DNA from: Mallotus nudiflorus
Taxonomy: Eukaryota > Streptophyta > Magnoliopsida > Malpighiales > Euphorbiaceae
Direction: 5' to 3'
Assembly (NCBI GenBank): GCA_947683625.1
Contig: CANTUR010000285.1
Coordinates: 434,001 to 498,000 of the forward strand
DNA: 64,000 nt
Shown here: in pieces, positions 12,604 to 24,122 of the stretch
How positions within the stretch are numbered: position 1 is the stretch's first letter
Layout of the letters: the number at the start of each line of letters is the position of its first letter
Notes under the pieces: generated by a model
Database searches by the model: none
Told to the model about the DNA's origin: nothing
What the model saw: only the letters and a program-made list of their open reading frames with translations
Position numbers and translations under genes: made by a program

Positions 12604-12703
12604 AGACTGGCCCCGAGACACTAAGTCAACCGAGCTCCAGCAGTCTAACTGCCAGTGTGATTGGCCCCGAGACACTTGGTCAACCGAGCTCCAGCAATCA
12701 CAC
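12604..12703 (-). other. Twin hairpins in LTR copy A
   Basis: Two tandem ~50-bp units share a common loop containing GGCCCCGAGACACT and GTCAACCGAGCTCC but have different stems. Unit 1 pairs AGACTG (12604-12609) with CAGTCT (12641-12646). Unit 2 pairs GTGTGATTG (12655-12663) with CAATCACAC (12695-12703). The stem differences compensate each other. Confidence 0.7.
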
Positions 12704-13449
12704 CCAAACCACATCTCACATATCAATAATCATAATCAAACCAATATCCACAAATAAGTTAGTAATATAGCCTAAATACTATAGGCGTACCGGTACGTAC
12801 TCGGTCCTAGTGCTGCCCACTAGGTAGCACGTTCTATAGATATCCTTCATTAATAATATAAATCATTCATTCACAATAAATGATGCATGAATTTAAATAA
12901 ATCAACAATATAAACCATATATATACCGAAAATATACCAAACATAAACCAGGTATATTTTGAGTATATATACGTCAAATAAATTCAATCAAATCATGAAA
13001 TAAACTAAAAATATATTTAAAAACATTTTAAATATATTTTATTAATAAAACATGTATATAATTTATTATATACCAAAAATATACCAAAAATATACTTGAA
13101 TATAAATCATGTTATTTATGCATATTTAGTCAAAATAAAACATGCATTTTCTAAATCATGCATCCTAAGCATATATATATAATATAGTAACTCACCTAAT
13201 GCGCTCCACGAGACAGGTCCGACGGGCCTGGTCCACTAACCCTCGGTCTCGGCGCAACTAAACAAGAAATAATTACTCGACATCAGAATAACCCTAACAG
13301 AAATCCTAGAATTCAATCTAGAGTATTCAACACAGAATTGGAAATTAGGGTTCGATTGGATATCACGTTTTACGAGAATTCTATCGGAAATCCGGCAGAA
13401 CCTCCCCTTTAAAACGGACATCTCTCTACTCAAAAGAGTAGAGCCGACC

Positions 13450-14367
13450 CTGCAAAGAAAATACACTTCAAAAATAACCACCATAAACAATCACAACCCC
13501 TCGGTCGGACTCCAGACTACAATCTGTCGACCGGGGTCCACAAACACAGAATATATATTCAAATATACCAAAAATATCCTTAAATCATAAAAATACATTT
13601 CATAGGTAAAAATTACATAATTGACCTTGAAACACTATAAAAATCGATTAAAACTCATTTTATTTGAAAAACCGTATATTATATATATAATTGAAAATAA
13701 TTTACGAAAAATAGTTTTAATTAGTTAAAAATACCAAATAATTTATAGAAATCATTTTTATACCTTAAATAAATATTAAAACCAATTAAATTACATTTTT
13801 AGACAATTTAGGGTAAAATTACCAAAATACCCCTATATATATATATATACCTAAATTACTTCAAAAATTCACCAAAAATTATACAATTATCCAAAATTAA
13901 TTTTCTCAACATATATATCAATAACATAAATATTTAACTCAATTTACCAATTAAATTCAATTTAAAACACAATTAACTTAATTTTACAAAATCACATAAA
14001 CTTCAATAATTAAAAATAAATACTTAGAAATTCATAAAAATTCCAAATAAATTCCTATAATTCATTTCAACACCTAATTCAACCATAAACTCCAATTTCA
14101 TAATTTAAATAATTAATTTCCGAAAATTCGAAAATAATATTAAAATATTCAAAAATACCCAAAAATCCAAACAATCTCCAAAAATTCTACAAAAATTCAT
14201 ACATGAAGATTAAACTACCAGGAACAACATTTGTGAAGGAAGTTTCCATGAATCATCCAAATTGAAGCTCAAAAAAATCGAAAACCAAAAGTGGCCGAAA
14301 TATTCAACTCAAAACCTAAGCAATTCTAGACCGTTTTAGCTCAAACAAAAGCTAGAATAACACTCAC
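13450..14367 (-). other. Candidate intron inside LTR copy A
   Basis: Minus strand donor CTCCG|GTGAGTG at 14367 and acceptor TTTTCTTTGCAG|GGTCGG at 13450, 918 nt apart. The upstream side is a pyrimidine-rich, GC-richer leader; the interior is AT-rich, as plant introns are. The same sites occur at matching places in the other LTR copies. Confidence 0.5.
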
Positions 14368-14963
14368 CGGAGCTCAAGGAGAAGATAGAGACCGGCGGTG
14401 TCGAAAACGGTGGCCGGAGGAGGGAGAAACGACGGTGGGAAGATTGGCCGGCGTTGGGCACCCACGGGAAGAAAGAAGAAGAAGAAGAAGAAAAAGAAAA
14501 AGAAAGAAAAGGAAAGAGAAAAGAAAAGAAAAAGAAAGAAAAAGGAAAAGAAAAAGAAAAAAAAAAAAAAAAAAAAAGAAAAAAATAATAAATTTTAATA
14601 ATTTAATAATAAATAAAATAATCAAATAATAATAAATAAATAATAAAATATTAGGGTAATAATAAACCCTAATTAAATATACACACACAGGCTTTATTTA
14701 ATAATTTAAAAATATGTATGAGTTCATGCAAACCCGTAAATACATTTAGAATAATTAATAATACATTGTTTACGTGAAAATTTCCCCGAAAATGAAAGTC
14801 CCGGGAAAATTTTACGTAAAATACTGAAAATAATAGACAGTAATTAAAATAGGTTTAAAATACATATTAACTCATAAAAATATCATATAAAATACAAAAA
14901 AATCACTGACACTGCATATCCCGGTACAGTGTAAAAATATTTTTAAAATTACGGGATATTACA

Positions 14964-16318
14964 GCTACTATGGTCGCTTTTGCATCACCAATTGCAATTG
15001 ATGACATTCTTGCCATTTATAATGAAGTAGTCTAAAGTTTAGAACAGGATAAGTGGATGATCATCATAAATGAAGAAATGTGGTCCCTTCAAAAGAATCA
15101 GACATGCAAACTAGCTAGTCTTCCGAAGGGAAAGAAGGCAATTGGGTGCAAATGGGTATATATAAAGAAAGAGAGATTTTCTAACAAAGATAATATTCAC
15201 CATAAAACAAGATTGGTGGTTAAAGGCTACACTCAGACGAAGGGAGTTGATTATAATAAAGTATTTTCTCTAGTTATAAAGCATTCCTCCATTAGAATTT
15301 TCTTGACTTTGGTAACGTAGTTAGATTTAGAACTAGTTTAAATGGATGTAACAATTGCATTTTTACATGGAGACTTAGATGAGAAAATCTATATGACTCA
15401 GCCAAATGGATTCAAAGTTGTTGGAAAAGAGAAGATGGTATGCAAATTGGAAAAATTGATGTATGAATTGAAGCAATCTCTGAGGTAGTGGAACAAGTGA
15501 TTTAACAAGTTTATAATAGGGCAAAAGTATACAAAAAGCAAATATGATTATTACGTGTATTTGCACAAGCTACAAGATGGATCATTTATATATCTTCTTA
15601 TTTATGTTAATGATATGTTAATAACTTTCAAGAGTCAGACAAAAATTGAGAAATTAAAGACTCAATTGAATAAGGAGTTTGAGATGAAGGATCTCAGTAA
15701 AACAAAGAAGATTCTTGGTATGGAAATATCCAAAGATAGGAAATTAGGGAGGCTTTGTTTGTCTCAAAAAGAACATCTAAGGAAGGTACTAAAATTTTTT
15801 AGCATGAATGAGAAGTTAAAACCAGTTAGTACACTACTTGCTCCTCATTTCAAACTTAGTACATCAATGTCACCAAAGAATGATTCAAAATGAGAATACA
15901 TGTCATAACATATGTAAGTGTTTTTAGTTGCTTGATGTATGCAATGGTGTGTATGAGTCCAAATATTTCATAGACAATTAGGGTTGTGAGCGGGTACATA
16001 CATGATCCTGAAAAGGAGCATTGGCAAGTTGTGAAATGGATTCTACGGTATATTCTGAATAGTAGATGTTGGTTTCATATTTCAACATGATAAGCAAAAT
16101 GGTCAGTGTATAGTTGGGTATTGTGATTCTGACTATGCTGGTGATTTGGATAAACATCGATCAACTACTGGTTATGTTTTTACTTTTGCAAAGGCACCTA
16201 TTAGTTAAATGTCTACCTTATAGTCAACAGTTGCTTTGTTTACTACGAAGGTAGAGTATATGGCAATTACAGAGGCTATAGAGAAGACAATTTGGCTTCA
16301 AGAGTTGCTTCGTGAACT
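14964..16318 (+). pseudogene. Copia-1 reverse transcriptase and first part of RNase H
   Basis: RNA-dependent DNA polymerase of a Ty1/copia element. Readable landmarks are GCKWVYIKKERFSN near 15150, KTRLVVKGYTQTKGVDYNKV near 15210, the MDVTIAFLHGDLDEKIY motif near 15345-15395, and LKQS near 15470. The catalytic box at 15604-15618 reads YVNDM where the family has YVDDM: the first catalytic Asp is now Asn (GAT to AAT). The rest runs to LGMEISKDRKLGRLCLSQKE near 15715-15770. RNase H follows with frameshifts, including GYCDSDYAGDLDKHRSTTGY near 16118-16177, and stops at LLREL where the gypsy element enters. Stops near 15321, 15487 and 15891 confirm decay. Confidence 0.87.
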
Positions 16319-19048
16319 TGTCACAACCCAAACTGAAAGTCATGAGTGGCGCTACGGAACAGGAATTCTTTCGAATTTGGAACTCGTAGTAAGCCTTAGA
16401 AAATAAAAGCATGCAATAAATAAATAAAAATACACTAGAATTAAAATCTTAAATCGATATAAAATAAATATTTAATGTCATATTATAAAATAAAATAATT
16501 CATACAATATTCAGAGAAAGGTCCATAATATTAAAGTCACATTCAATAGATATAAACCCTACTACTGCAATTTTCTAGAATACAATATAAGTCAGATAAA
16601 TAATTTACACAATCTAGTAGAGGTTGAAGAAGTCCAGCATAGAGGTCTACTACTCAGGTCTGATGATAAGGAATCTCCTGAAAAAATATTGAGGGAGGGG
16701 TCATATCTCATTGAGTGAATTATTATAATATATATACATGCATGCAGTTAGACATTAGTATATATATTTATATATACGCATTTCACATAGATGCTAAAAA
16801 TCCACATTATATTTATTAAAATACAGAAAACATTTATTTAAGTAAAGGATCAAATAGAACCTTATAACAATTGCAACCTTAAACAAATATCTCAATAGCC
16901 ATGCAAGCTTACTTAATTCCAAATAAATTATCTTATTCCATTTTGGACAGTAGATTGGCCTTGAAACATTAAGTCAACCGAGCTCCAACAGTCTTACTAT
17001 CAGTGTGACTGGCCCCGAGACACTAGGTCAACTAAGCTCTTACAATCACACTATTTAATCACATCAATACTCAATAGTCAATCAAATAAAAGTCATCTCA
17101 AGTGATTTTATAACTCAACCCTAAAATCTATCGCACCAGTACGTACACAGTCCTAGTGCAGCCAACTAGGTAGCACGTTCTATTGATATCCTTTAAATAA
17201 ACTTAATAATGATTAAAATAATAAAAATGCATAATTTAAATGTAATAACATCCATTCATAGCAAAATATACCCATCATATACATAAAATATACCAATTGT
17301 ACATTGAAAATATACTAAAAATATTCCAAATATATAAGCCACATATATACCAAAATAACCATAAATATACTAGAAATACATTGATTGCATATTAAGAATA
17401 TATCAAATACATATACGTCGCATGTATATTAAAATATACCAAAAATAAACTAAAAGTATACCAAATTTATATTTTACATTAAAAGAAATATTCATATTCA
17501 ATTTCATTATAAAATTCATGGATGCTAATTTTTATTCATTATACATGCAATGCATATATAAGATAATAACTTATAAGTTTACGCTCCTCGAGACTGGCTC
17601 GAGGGGCTCAGTCCGATAGACTTTGGTGTCGGTGCAATTAGAAAATAAATAATAATAACCAATTAGAATAAATTCCTAAGATATACTTCTAAAAGAGACT
17701 CGATCTAGAAATACAAAACTCAGACAAATACAGAAATTTAGGATCGACTCGATGTCACATTTTATGAGAATTCTACCAAAAATTCAGTAGAACCTCCTCT
17801 CTAAAACAAATATCTCTCTACTAAAAAGTAGAGTCAATCTTGCAAAAAAAAAACACACTTCTAAAACACAAGGCTCAACACCTCGGGTTGACACCTCGAA
17901 CTGCACAATTTTTCAACCGAAATTCACAATTCACTAAAAATACAAATAAAATAATAATTATACTAAAAATCATTAAATTCCATAAATATCCATAAAATAC
18001 CAATATATAATATATTTAAACATTAAAACACTAAATACCATTATTTCCACAATAATTAAATAAAATTTCAAATAATAATATAATATTAATAAAAATCAAA
18101 TTTCTCAATAATTACACATAAAATAGTAAAAATTTACTTTATACATTCAAATAGCTTAAATATATATTAAAAGCAATTAAAAATCCATTTAATCACCAAA
18201 ATAGTAAATAATATATTATTTGAATATAATTTTTAAAAATTAGTATTAATTAGTTAAAAATAGTAAATAATTTATAAAAATCATTTTAATACCCTATATA
18301 ATTCTAAAATCATTTAAAACATATTATTTAACTATAATTTTCACAAAATTCACATAATATAAAAATATTCCTAAAAATTATATAAATTCACCAAAAATTA
18401 TTTTAATAATTCTAAAATTATTAACTCAAATTACTAACACTAATTTAACTAAATTTCCGTTAAAAATAATTAATTAACATAATTATAAAAAATTCAATAT
18501 TTAATATTAAAATAATAAAAAATTACCCATAATTCAAATTAATTCAAAAAAAATATTTTTGAGAAACTAAAGCTACCATAAACAACATTTGTGAAACAAG
18601 TTTTCATGAATCAAACATTATCAAATTCAAAAAAATAAAAACCCTAAAACACATAAACTAAAAAATCGAAGGAATTTGAGCTCAAACAAAGCTTGGAAAT
18701 GGACTCACCAATTCAAGAGTGTTCAAAAGAGACCGGAATAAAGTGCTATGGTGGTCGGAAGCTCACCGGCGATGTTGAAGCTTCACTTTTGGTCTCCTTC
18801 GTTTCTGGTGCTTCAACAACGATTGGGCGGGCTGAAGGCGGCAAAGAGGTGGAGGAGGAAGGGAGGAGTTAATGGTGGTGAGTGGTGGCTGTGGCTGGTG
18901 GTCGACGGTGGGTGGAGGCCGCTACACAGACGGTGTGAAGAAGAAGAAAAAGAAAAAAAGATAAAGGAAAAGCTTTGACCCGATTATGCTTTTGACTTTT
19001 TTTCTATTTTTCAATTTAATTATGAAATTGCTAAAATACCCTTTAGTC

Positions 19049-19094
<46 letters not shown>

Positions 19095-19379
19095 TTAACA
19101 ACTACAATAATAATAATAATAACAATGTTAACAATAATAATACTAATATTAATATTAATAGCAATGATGATGATAGCAATAATAATAATAATAATAATAA
19201 CTTTAATATTATCAAATAATTCCACGTAAAATAAATTATTTTATGTAAACAGTTCCTTAGAATAAAATACATGAATAATATTAGTGAATATCAATAATAA
19301 TATACAAATAAAATTTAAAATTATTAACACTACATATTCCAAAATAATATTATTTTATTTAAAATACTGGGTCATTACA
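16319..19379 (-). repeat. Gypsy-1 3' LTR (copy E1)
   Basis: 3061 bp. On the plus strand it runs TGTCACAACCC ... GGGTCATTACA, abutting the polypurine tract at 19380. It contains a conserved donor-like site (TG|GTGAGTCC read on minus, 18709/18708). The acceptor near 17840 reads TTTGCAAG instead of TTTGCAGG, a single G-to-A change. The twin-hairpin block is at about 16951-17050. Trinucleotide AAT tracts occupy 19051-19200. Confidence 0.9.
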
Positions 19380-19394
19380 ATCTTCCCTCCTTAT
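19380..19394 (-). other. Gypsy-1 polypurine tract
   Basis: Read on minus: AAGGAGGGAAGATT directly before the 3' LTR start TGTAATG. This is the expected plus-strand primer for reverse transcription and fixes the element's orientation and LTR edge. Confidence 0.85.
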
Positions 19395-19464
19395 AAGAAT
19401 TCGTCCTCGAATTCAAAGAAAAGAATAGAAAGAAAAATCATCGAGGAAAAAGATAAGGATAAAA

Positions 19465-20840
19465 AGCTCGCATCTCTGCTTCAATCTCCCAAGTGTGCTC
19501 CTCCACGTTGTTGCTTCGCCACAACACCTTGACCATCGAAATCTACTTCGAATGCAACTGATGAACTTGATAGTCTACAATTGCAACAGGTTCCTCCTCA
19601 TATGTCAGGTCTTCATTCACTTCCATACTATCAGGCTGCAACACGTGTGAAGGGTCCGAGGTATATTTCCTCAGCATCGAGATATGGAACACTAGATGCA
19701 CTTGAGAGCCCACTCTTTCTAAAGTCTTGAATGGTCTAATTTATCTCGGTGCTAGCTTCCTCTTCTTGCCAAATCTCATCAGACCCGTCATCGGAGACAC
19801 CTTCAGAAACACATAGTCTTTAATATGAAATTCCACGTCTCTACGTCTTGGATCCGCATATCTCTTCTGTCTGCTAACTACGGTCTCTAATCTCCTTTTG
19901 ATTATAGTAACCTTCTCAGCGGCATCCTGAACCATCTTAAGTCTAGTCATCGCTCTCTCCCCAATCTCATCCCAACTTAGAGGGGATATACACTTCCTTC
20001 CGTATAAAGCCTTATACGATGCCATCCCAATACTGTTATGTAAACTCCACAAATGGTAAATGATCATCCCAGCTACCTCTTTGATCCAATATACTTAACA
20101 TAATATGCTTAACATACAGCTTTGCCAATTTAGCTACAGAATAGGTGGCTTTCACAGGTAAGAAATTAGCAGACTTGGATAACCTGTCCATAATTACCTA
20201 AATGAAATCGTATCCATCCTTAGAACGAGGAAACTAACCACAAAATCCATTTCAATTCTCTCCCATTTCCACTCAGGAATAGGAAGTGGTTGAAGCTTTC
20301 TAGAAGGCTTCTAATGTTTAGCTTTCACTTGCTGGCACGTCAAGCGCTTAGCAACAAAATCAACTACATCCTTCTTTAGTCCATCCCACTAATACAAATC
20401 TCTAATATTGTGGTACATCTTAGTGACACCCGAATGTACACTATAGGCTGTAGAATATGCTTCCTTAAGGATCTCTTCTCTTAAATTATCCACATCAGGA
20501 ATGCATAACCTACCACTGATCCACAAAACACCTTCATCATTAAGTGTGAAGTCAATAAACTTTCTTATATGAATATTCTCTGCAAGCTCTGCTAGAATAT
20601 GATCTCAACCTTGACCTACCTTAATCCTATCTCCTATCTCTCAGCACAGATCGAACTCTGAACTAAGCTAACAATCCACTAGATCTACTCATCTTCATCA
20701 TCAGACCTTAATCCACTAACTGGTGTACCTCTTGGATCAATGGTCTCCTCTCCATATTGATGTGAGCAAGACTACCTCAGGACTTCCGACTCAAGGCATT
20801 TGCTACCATATTAGCCTTGCCTAGAAGATAAAGAATCTTA
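19465..20840 (-). pseudogene. Gypsy-1 integrase and chromodomain
   Basis: The integrase zinc-binding region reads AYSVHSGVTKMYHNIRDLY near 20450-20395. It continues through TCQQVKAKH near 20330 and PIPEWKWERIEMDFVVSF near 20280-20230. The core is frameshifted, then SIGMASYKALYGRKCISPL (20030-19975) and a well preserved C-terminal stretch to KKRKLAPR near 19741. Downstream a chromodomain can be read around 19610-19465: EEEPVAIVDYQVHQLHSK, one stop, then MVKVLWR and EEHTWEIEAEMR. The chromodomain directs chromovirus integration to marked chromatin in known families. Here several stops make it inactive. Confidence 0.85.
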
Positions 20841-20843
20841 TAA

Positions 20844-22600
20844 TCAGTCCTTCAGGAGCTCTAACCATATCCTCTGCCTCAGATTCAGATCTCTCTGCTG
20901 AAAAATGTACTTAAGGCTCTTGTGATTAGTAAAAATCTCACAATCCACCATGTACGGATAATGTCTCCAAATCTTAAGAGCAAAGATCACAACAGCCATC
21001 TCCAGGTCGTGGGTAGGATAATTTTGTTCATGCTTCTTCAACTGCCTCGAAGCATAACCTATCACCCTACCATTCTGCATCAACACACAACCTAGGCCAA
21101 ATCTAGAGGCATCACAATACACCGTGAATTTATCTACTCCATTAGGCAAAGCTAAAATTGGAGTTATGGTCAACTTCTCCTTCAACAACTGAAAATTATT
21201 CTCATAAGCATCTAACCACTCAAACTTCACATTCTTCTGAGTTAAGTGAATCATAGGAGCTGTAATTCTGAAAAAATCCTGCATAAATCTCCTATAATAT
21301 CTAGCTACAGAAAACTACGAATCTTTATAACTATCATTGGTCTGGGCCACTCAGATACTGCCTCAATCTTCTGTGGATCAACCTGGATACAATCTTTAGA
21401 CACTACGTGTCTAAGGAATGCAACACTCTCCAACTAGAAATCACACTTTAAGAATTTAGCATATAGCTAATGTTTCCTTAGTGTCTGAAGTACAATCCTC
21501 AAGTAATATATATGCTGCTCTATACTTTTTGAATACACCAGTATATTATTAATAAAGACTACCACAAACTGATCCATAAATGATGTGAATACCCTGTTCA
21601 TCATATCCATAAAAGTAGCTGGTGCATTAGTCAACCCAAAATGACATCACCAGAAACTCATAGTGGCCATATCGAGTGCGGAATGTCATTTTAGGAATAT
21701 TGGCTTCACTGATCCGTAACTGATGATAACCCAACCTTAAATCAATCTTAGAAAAGAATTGTGCACAATCATTTATCCTCAGGAGAGGATACTTGTTCTT
21801 TATTATCACCTTATTTAGCTCTCTGTAATCAATACACAGTCTCAGGGTACCATCCTTTTTCCTCACAAATAGGACCGGTACACCCCAAGGAGAAACACTA
21901 GGTCTGATGAAACCCTTATCTAGCAATTCCTACAATTGCTCCTTTAACTCTTTCAACTCTATAGGAGCCATTCTGTAGGGTGACATTAAAATAGGAGTAG
22001 TGCCTGGAACCATATCTATACAGAACTCAATCTCTTTGTGAGGTGATAAACCTGGCAACTCTTTAGGAAAAACATCAGAAAACTCACAGGTAACAGGAAC
22101 ATTTATAAATGACAACTTCTCCACTGAAGTATCCCTGACTAATGCCAAATATCCCTGACAACCCTTCCTCAGCATCTTCCTAGCCATGGTAGTGAAGATG
22201 AGATTCCGAGGTGCAAAACTTTTATCACCCAGAAACTTAAACTCTTCTTCATCAGGAATTCTAAAAATCACCTCTTTACATTGATAATCCACAATGGCAT
22301 AGTGTTGAGACAACTAATCTATACCTAAAATCACATTAAACTCCATCACATCCAACATTACCAATTCTATTAGAAATTCTCTACCTCTGATAAACATTGG
22401 ACAACCAGAAAGAACAACGTCGGTGTCCAATGAATTGCTTAGAAGAGTGGTAACAGGTAAAGGAAAAGCCATCCTCGAAGCTTACTAACATGATTTTGAA
22501 GCAAAAATAGGGGATATGAAGGAATGTGTGGCACTCGGATTAAACAAAACCCCAAGCATCCAAGAAACAGTCAAGAATAATACCTGCAATGATGGCATTA
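20844..22600 (-). pseudogene. Gypsy-1 protease, reverse transcriptase and RNase H
   Basis: Protease core near 22540-22510 reads LFNPSATHSF where the family has LFDPGATHSF: the catalytic Asp is Asn. It continues to PDEEEFKFLGDKSFAPRN near 22270-22210. RT follows: DKGFIRPSVSPWGVPVLFV, KDGTLRLCIDYRELNKV (21870-21810) and KIDLRLGYHQLRI. The catalytic box near 21560-21545 reads FINNIL instead of FIDDIL, losing both Asp residues. RNase H is the best preserved part: YCDASRFGLGCVLMQNGRV near 21130-21070, then the FTNHKSLKYIFQQRDLNLRQ stretch to about 20880. All G-to-A type losses are on the coding strand. Confidence 0.88.
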
Positions 22601-23936
22601 AATGCTTGAGCATCTTGCTGAGTGAGGTGGAAAACCCTGGCCTGACCTTGACTTCCTTGTTGACTGGTAGAAGCCTAGCCAAAACCTTTGACACCTCCTC
22701 TAGTACCTCTGCCATGCCCCTGCTCGGCTACAATCTACGTCAAACTTGGATGTTGAGCTGGAGGCAACTGAAAAGGAGCTAGTGTTGCACTAGCAATTGA
22801 CTGCTGTGAAAATTCCTATGGCTGAAAACTAGAATATGGACATGATTTAGTGAAATGTCTCATATGTTTGCATCTAAAGCATGTCAGCAGCGCTATATAA
22901 CAGGGTCCTTGATGGACTCTACCACATGTCTGACAGGCACTGACTATTGATCCTGAACTCTAACCACTATTGTTGCTAGAAGCATCTAACCTAAATCTAA
23001 TAGGTCTACAAGGTTTAACATAACCATGTTTTCTACTCCTATGTACTCTCTACTGCTACCTTTGGCTTTGCTACACCGAGCCTCTCTGCTAACTACTGGA
23101 ACCAACCTGAAAAGTTAAATATAGAGTAGCCTAGAATCCTTCTAACTGAATACCCAACTGATAGTAATCAAGCATAGCTCCTTGTTTGACTAGCCTCAAC
23201 TCTATCTTCTTAGCCAACTCTATCATCGACTATAGAGTAAAGCCCGCAGTAGGCATCCCAATAAATGCAAAACCCAGACTAGTGATGTATATAGTAACAG
23301 CAAAATACTGATCTCGCATCAGATATTTTATATATTTGTCAAGTCGGAGAAACTCTCTGGTATAATCCTCGATAAATTTGTCACCTCTGGTGATACTTAT
23401 CAGTCGAAGTCTAAAACTCATCCATAGTGGCTCTGGGCAGAATCTCCTCATAAATCTTTCTTTGAATTGAGCCCAAGTCATCGTAATCATATACGGCTGA
23501 ATCACCTAAATGAACTAATTTAGGGCTGGTCCCTCTACATATAACTCGATAATCATGATCTGTTGGTACTCAATATGAGTAGTTTGAGTCCTCAACTCAA
23601 TCACGTGCAAAAATTCTAACGAATCTCACTTCCCATCAAAAGCTATCTGACCAACTCTGGCATGGAACAATGCTACCTCAAGGTCAAACATACCCTACTG
23701 ATAGGTAGGTAAATCAGCGGTGCAACTGGAGGTATATTAGCTTCCTCTTACTCTGGCTCTACAGGTTCCTTATCATGTAGCTCTCGCTATTTACAATGAC
23801 CTATTGCTCCTCAAGATCGACCTCTACCTTGACCTTAGCACCTTGTTGGCGGCTCAGGAGGTAAAATCTCATCTTGAAAGGACTCATCATCCTCGGCCTC
23901 AATGATCGATGGAGTGACACGCGCTCGCCTCCTCAT
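22600..23936 (-). pseudogene. Gypsy-1 gag
   Basis: Capsid/nucleocapsid gene. The start ATG at 23936 gives MRRRARVTPSIIEAEDDESF, matching the Gypsy-2 gag start at 42865. Stops appear after about 30 codons. The retrotransposon gag capsid domain is clear at 23505-23330 (MTWAQFKERFMRRFCPEP, then RGDKFIEDYTREFLRLDKYI). A CCHC zinc knuckle with intact spacing, CFRCKHMRHFTKSC, lies near 22885-22840. The leader between the 5' LTR and this ATG is about 187 nt. Confidence 0.87.
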
Positions 23937-24106
23937 TCTAAAAAGACAAACCAAAAAGATTCAGACAAAACAGATAATCTAAGGATTTAAGCGAAATACT
24001 AAAGCAAGGAAAACTTATCGAAGACATACTCAAACCTAATTAACTGTAGTAGTTTCAAAGAAAATATAACTTTGAAAACCTAGGTCCACAACATTAATAA
24101 TCTAGA

Positions 24107-24118
24107 ACTCTGATACCA
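24107..24118 (-). other. Gypsy-1 primer-binding site
   Basis: TGGTATCAGAGT on minus, one base different from the site complementary to plant initiator-Met tRNA (TGGTATCAGAGC), four bases after the LTR edge. Confidence 0.85.
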
Positions 24119-24122
24119 AATT

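Larger units (their letters stand above)
11875..14963 (-). mobile_element. Solo LTR (copy A) of a giant-LTR Ty3/gypsy chromovirus
   Basis: On the plus strand it reads TGTCACGACCC ... GGGATATTACA. On the minus strand that is TGTAATATCCC ... GGGTCGTGACA, the same termini as the LTR next to a primer site at 43062-46307. The host Copia-1 frame resumes cleanly on the other side, and GCTAC(T) occurs at both edges (11868-11873 and 14964-14969), with one extra T at the left edge (11874). No internal gypsy sequence is present, so it is a solo LTR left by LTR-LTR recombination. At 3089 bp it is very long for an LTR. It contains the intron-like and hairpin structures described separately, and a GAA/AAG purine tract at 14468-14583. 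Confidence 0.9.

Noticed and set aside
14374..14688. Long frames rich in Lys, Arg, Phe or Leu over 14374-14688 on both strands
   Set aside because: They are translations of a GAA/AAG purine tract inside LTR copy A. Both strands stay open only because of the simple sequence.
18986..19225. Frames of poly-Asn and poly-Ile
   Set aside because: Products of an AAT trinucleotide microsatellite in the Gypsy-1 3' LTR.
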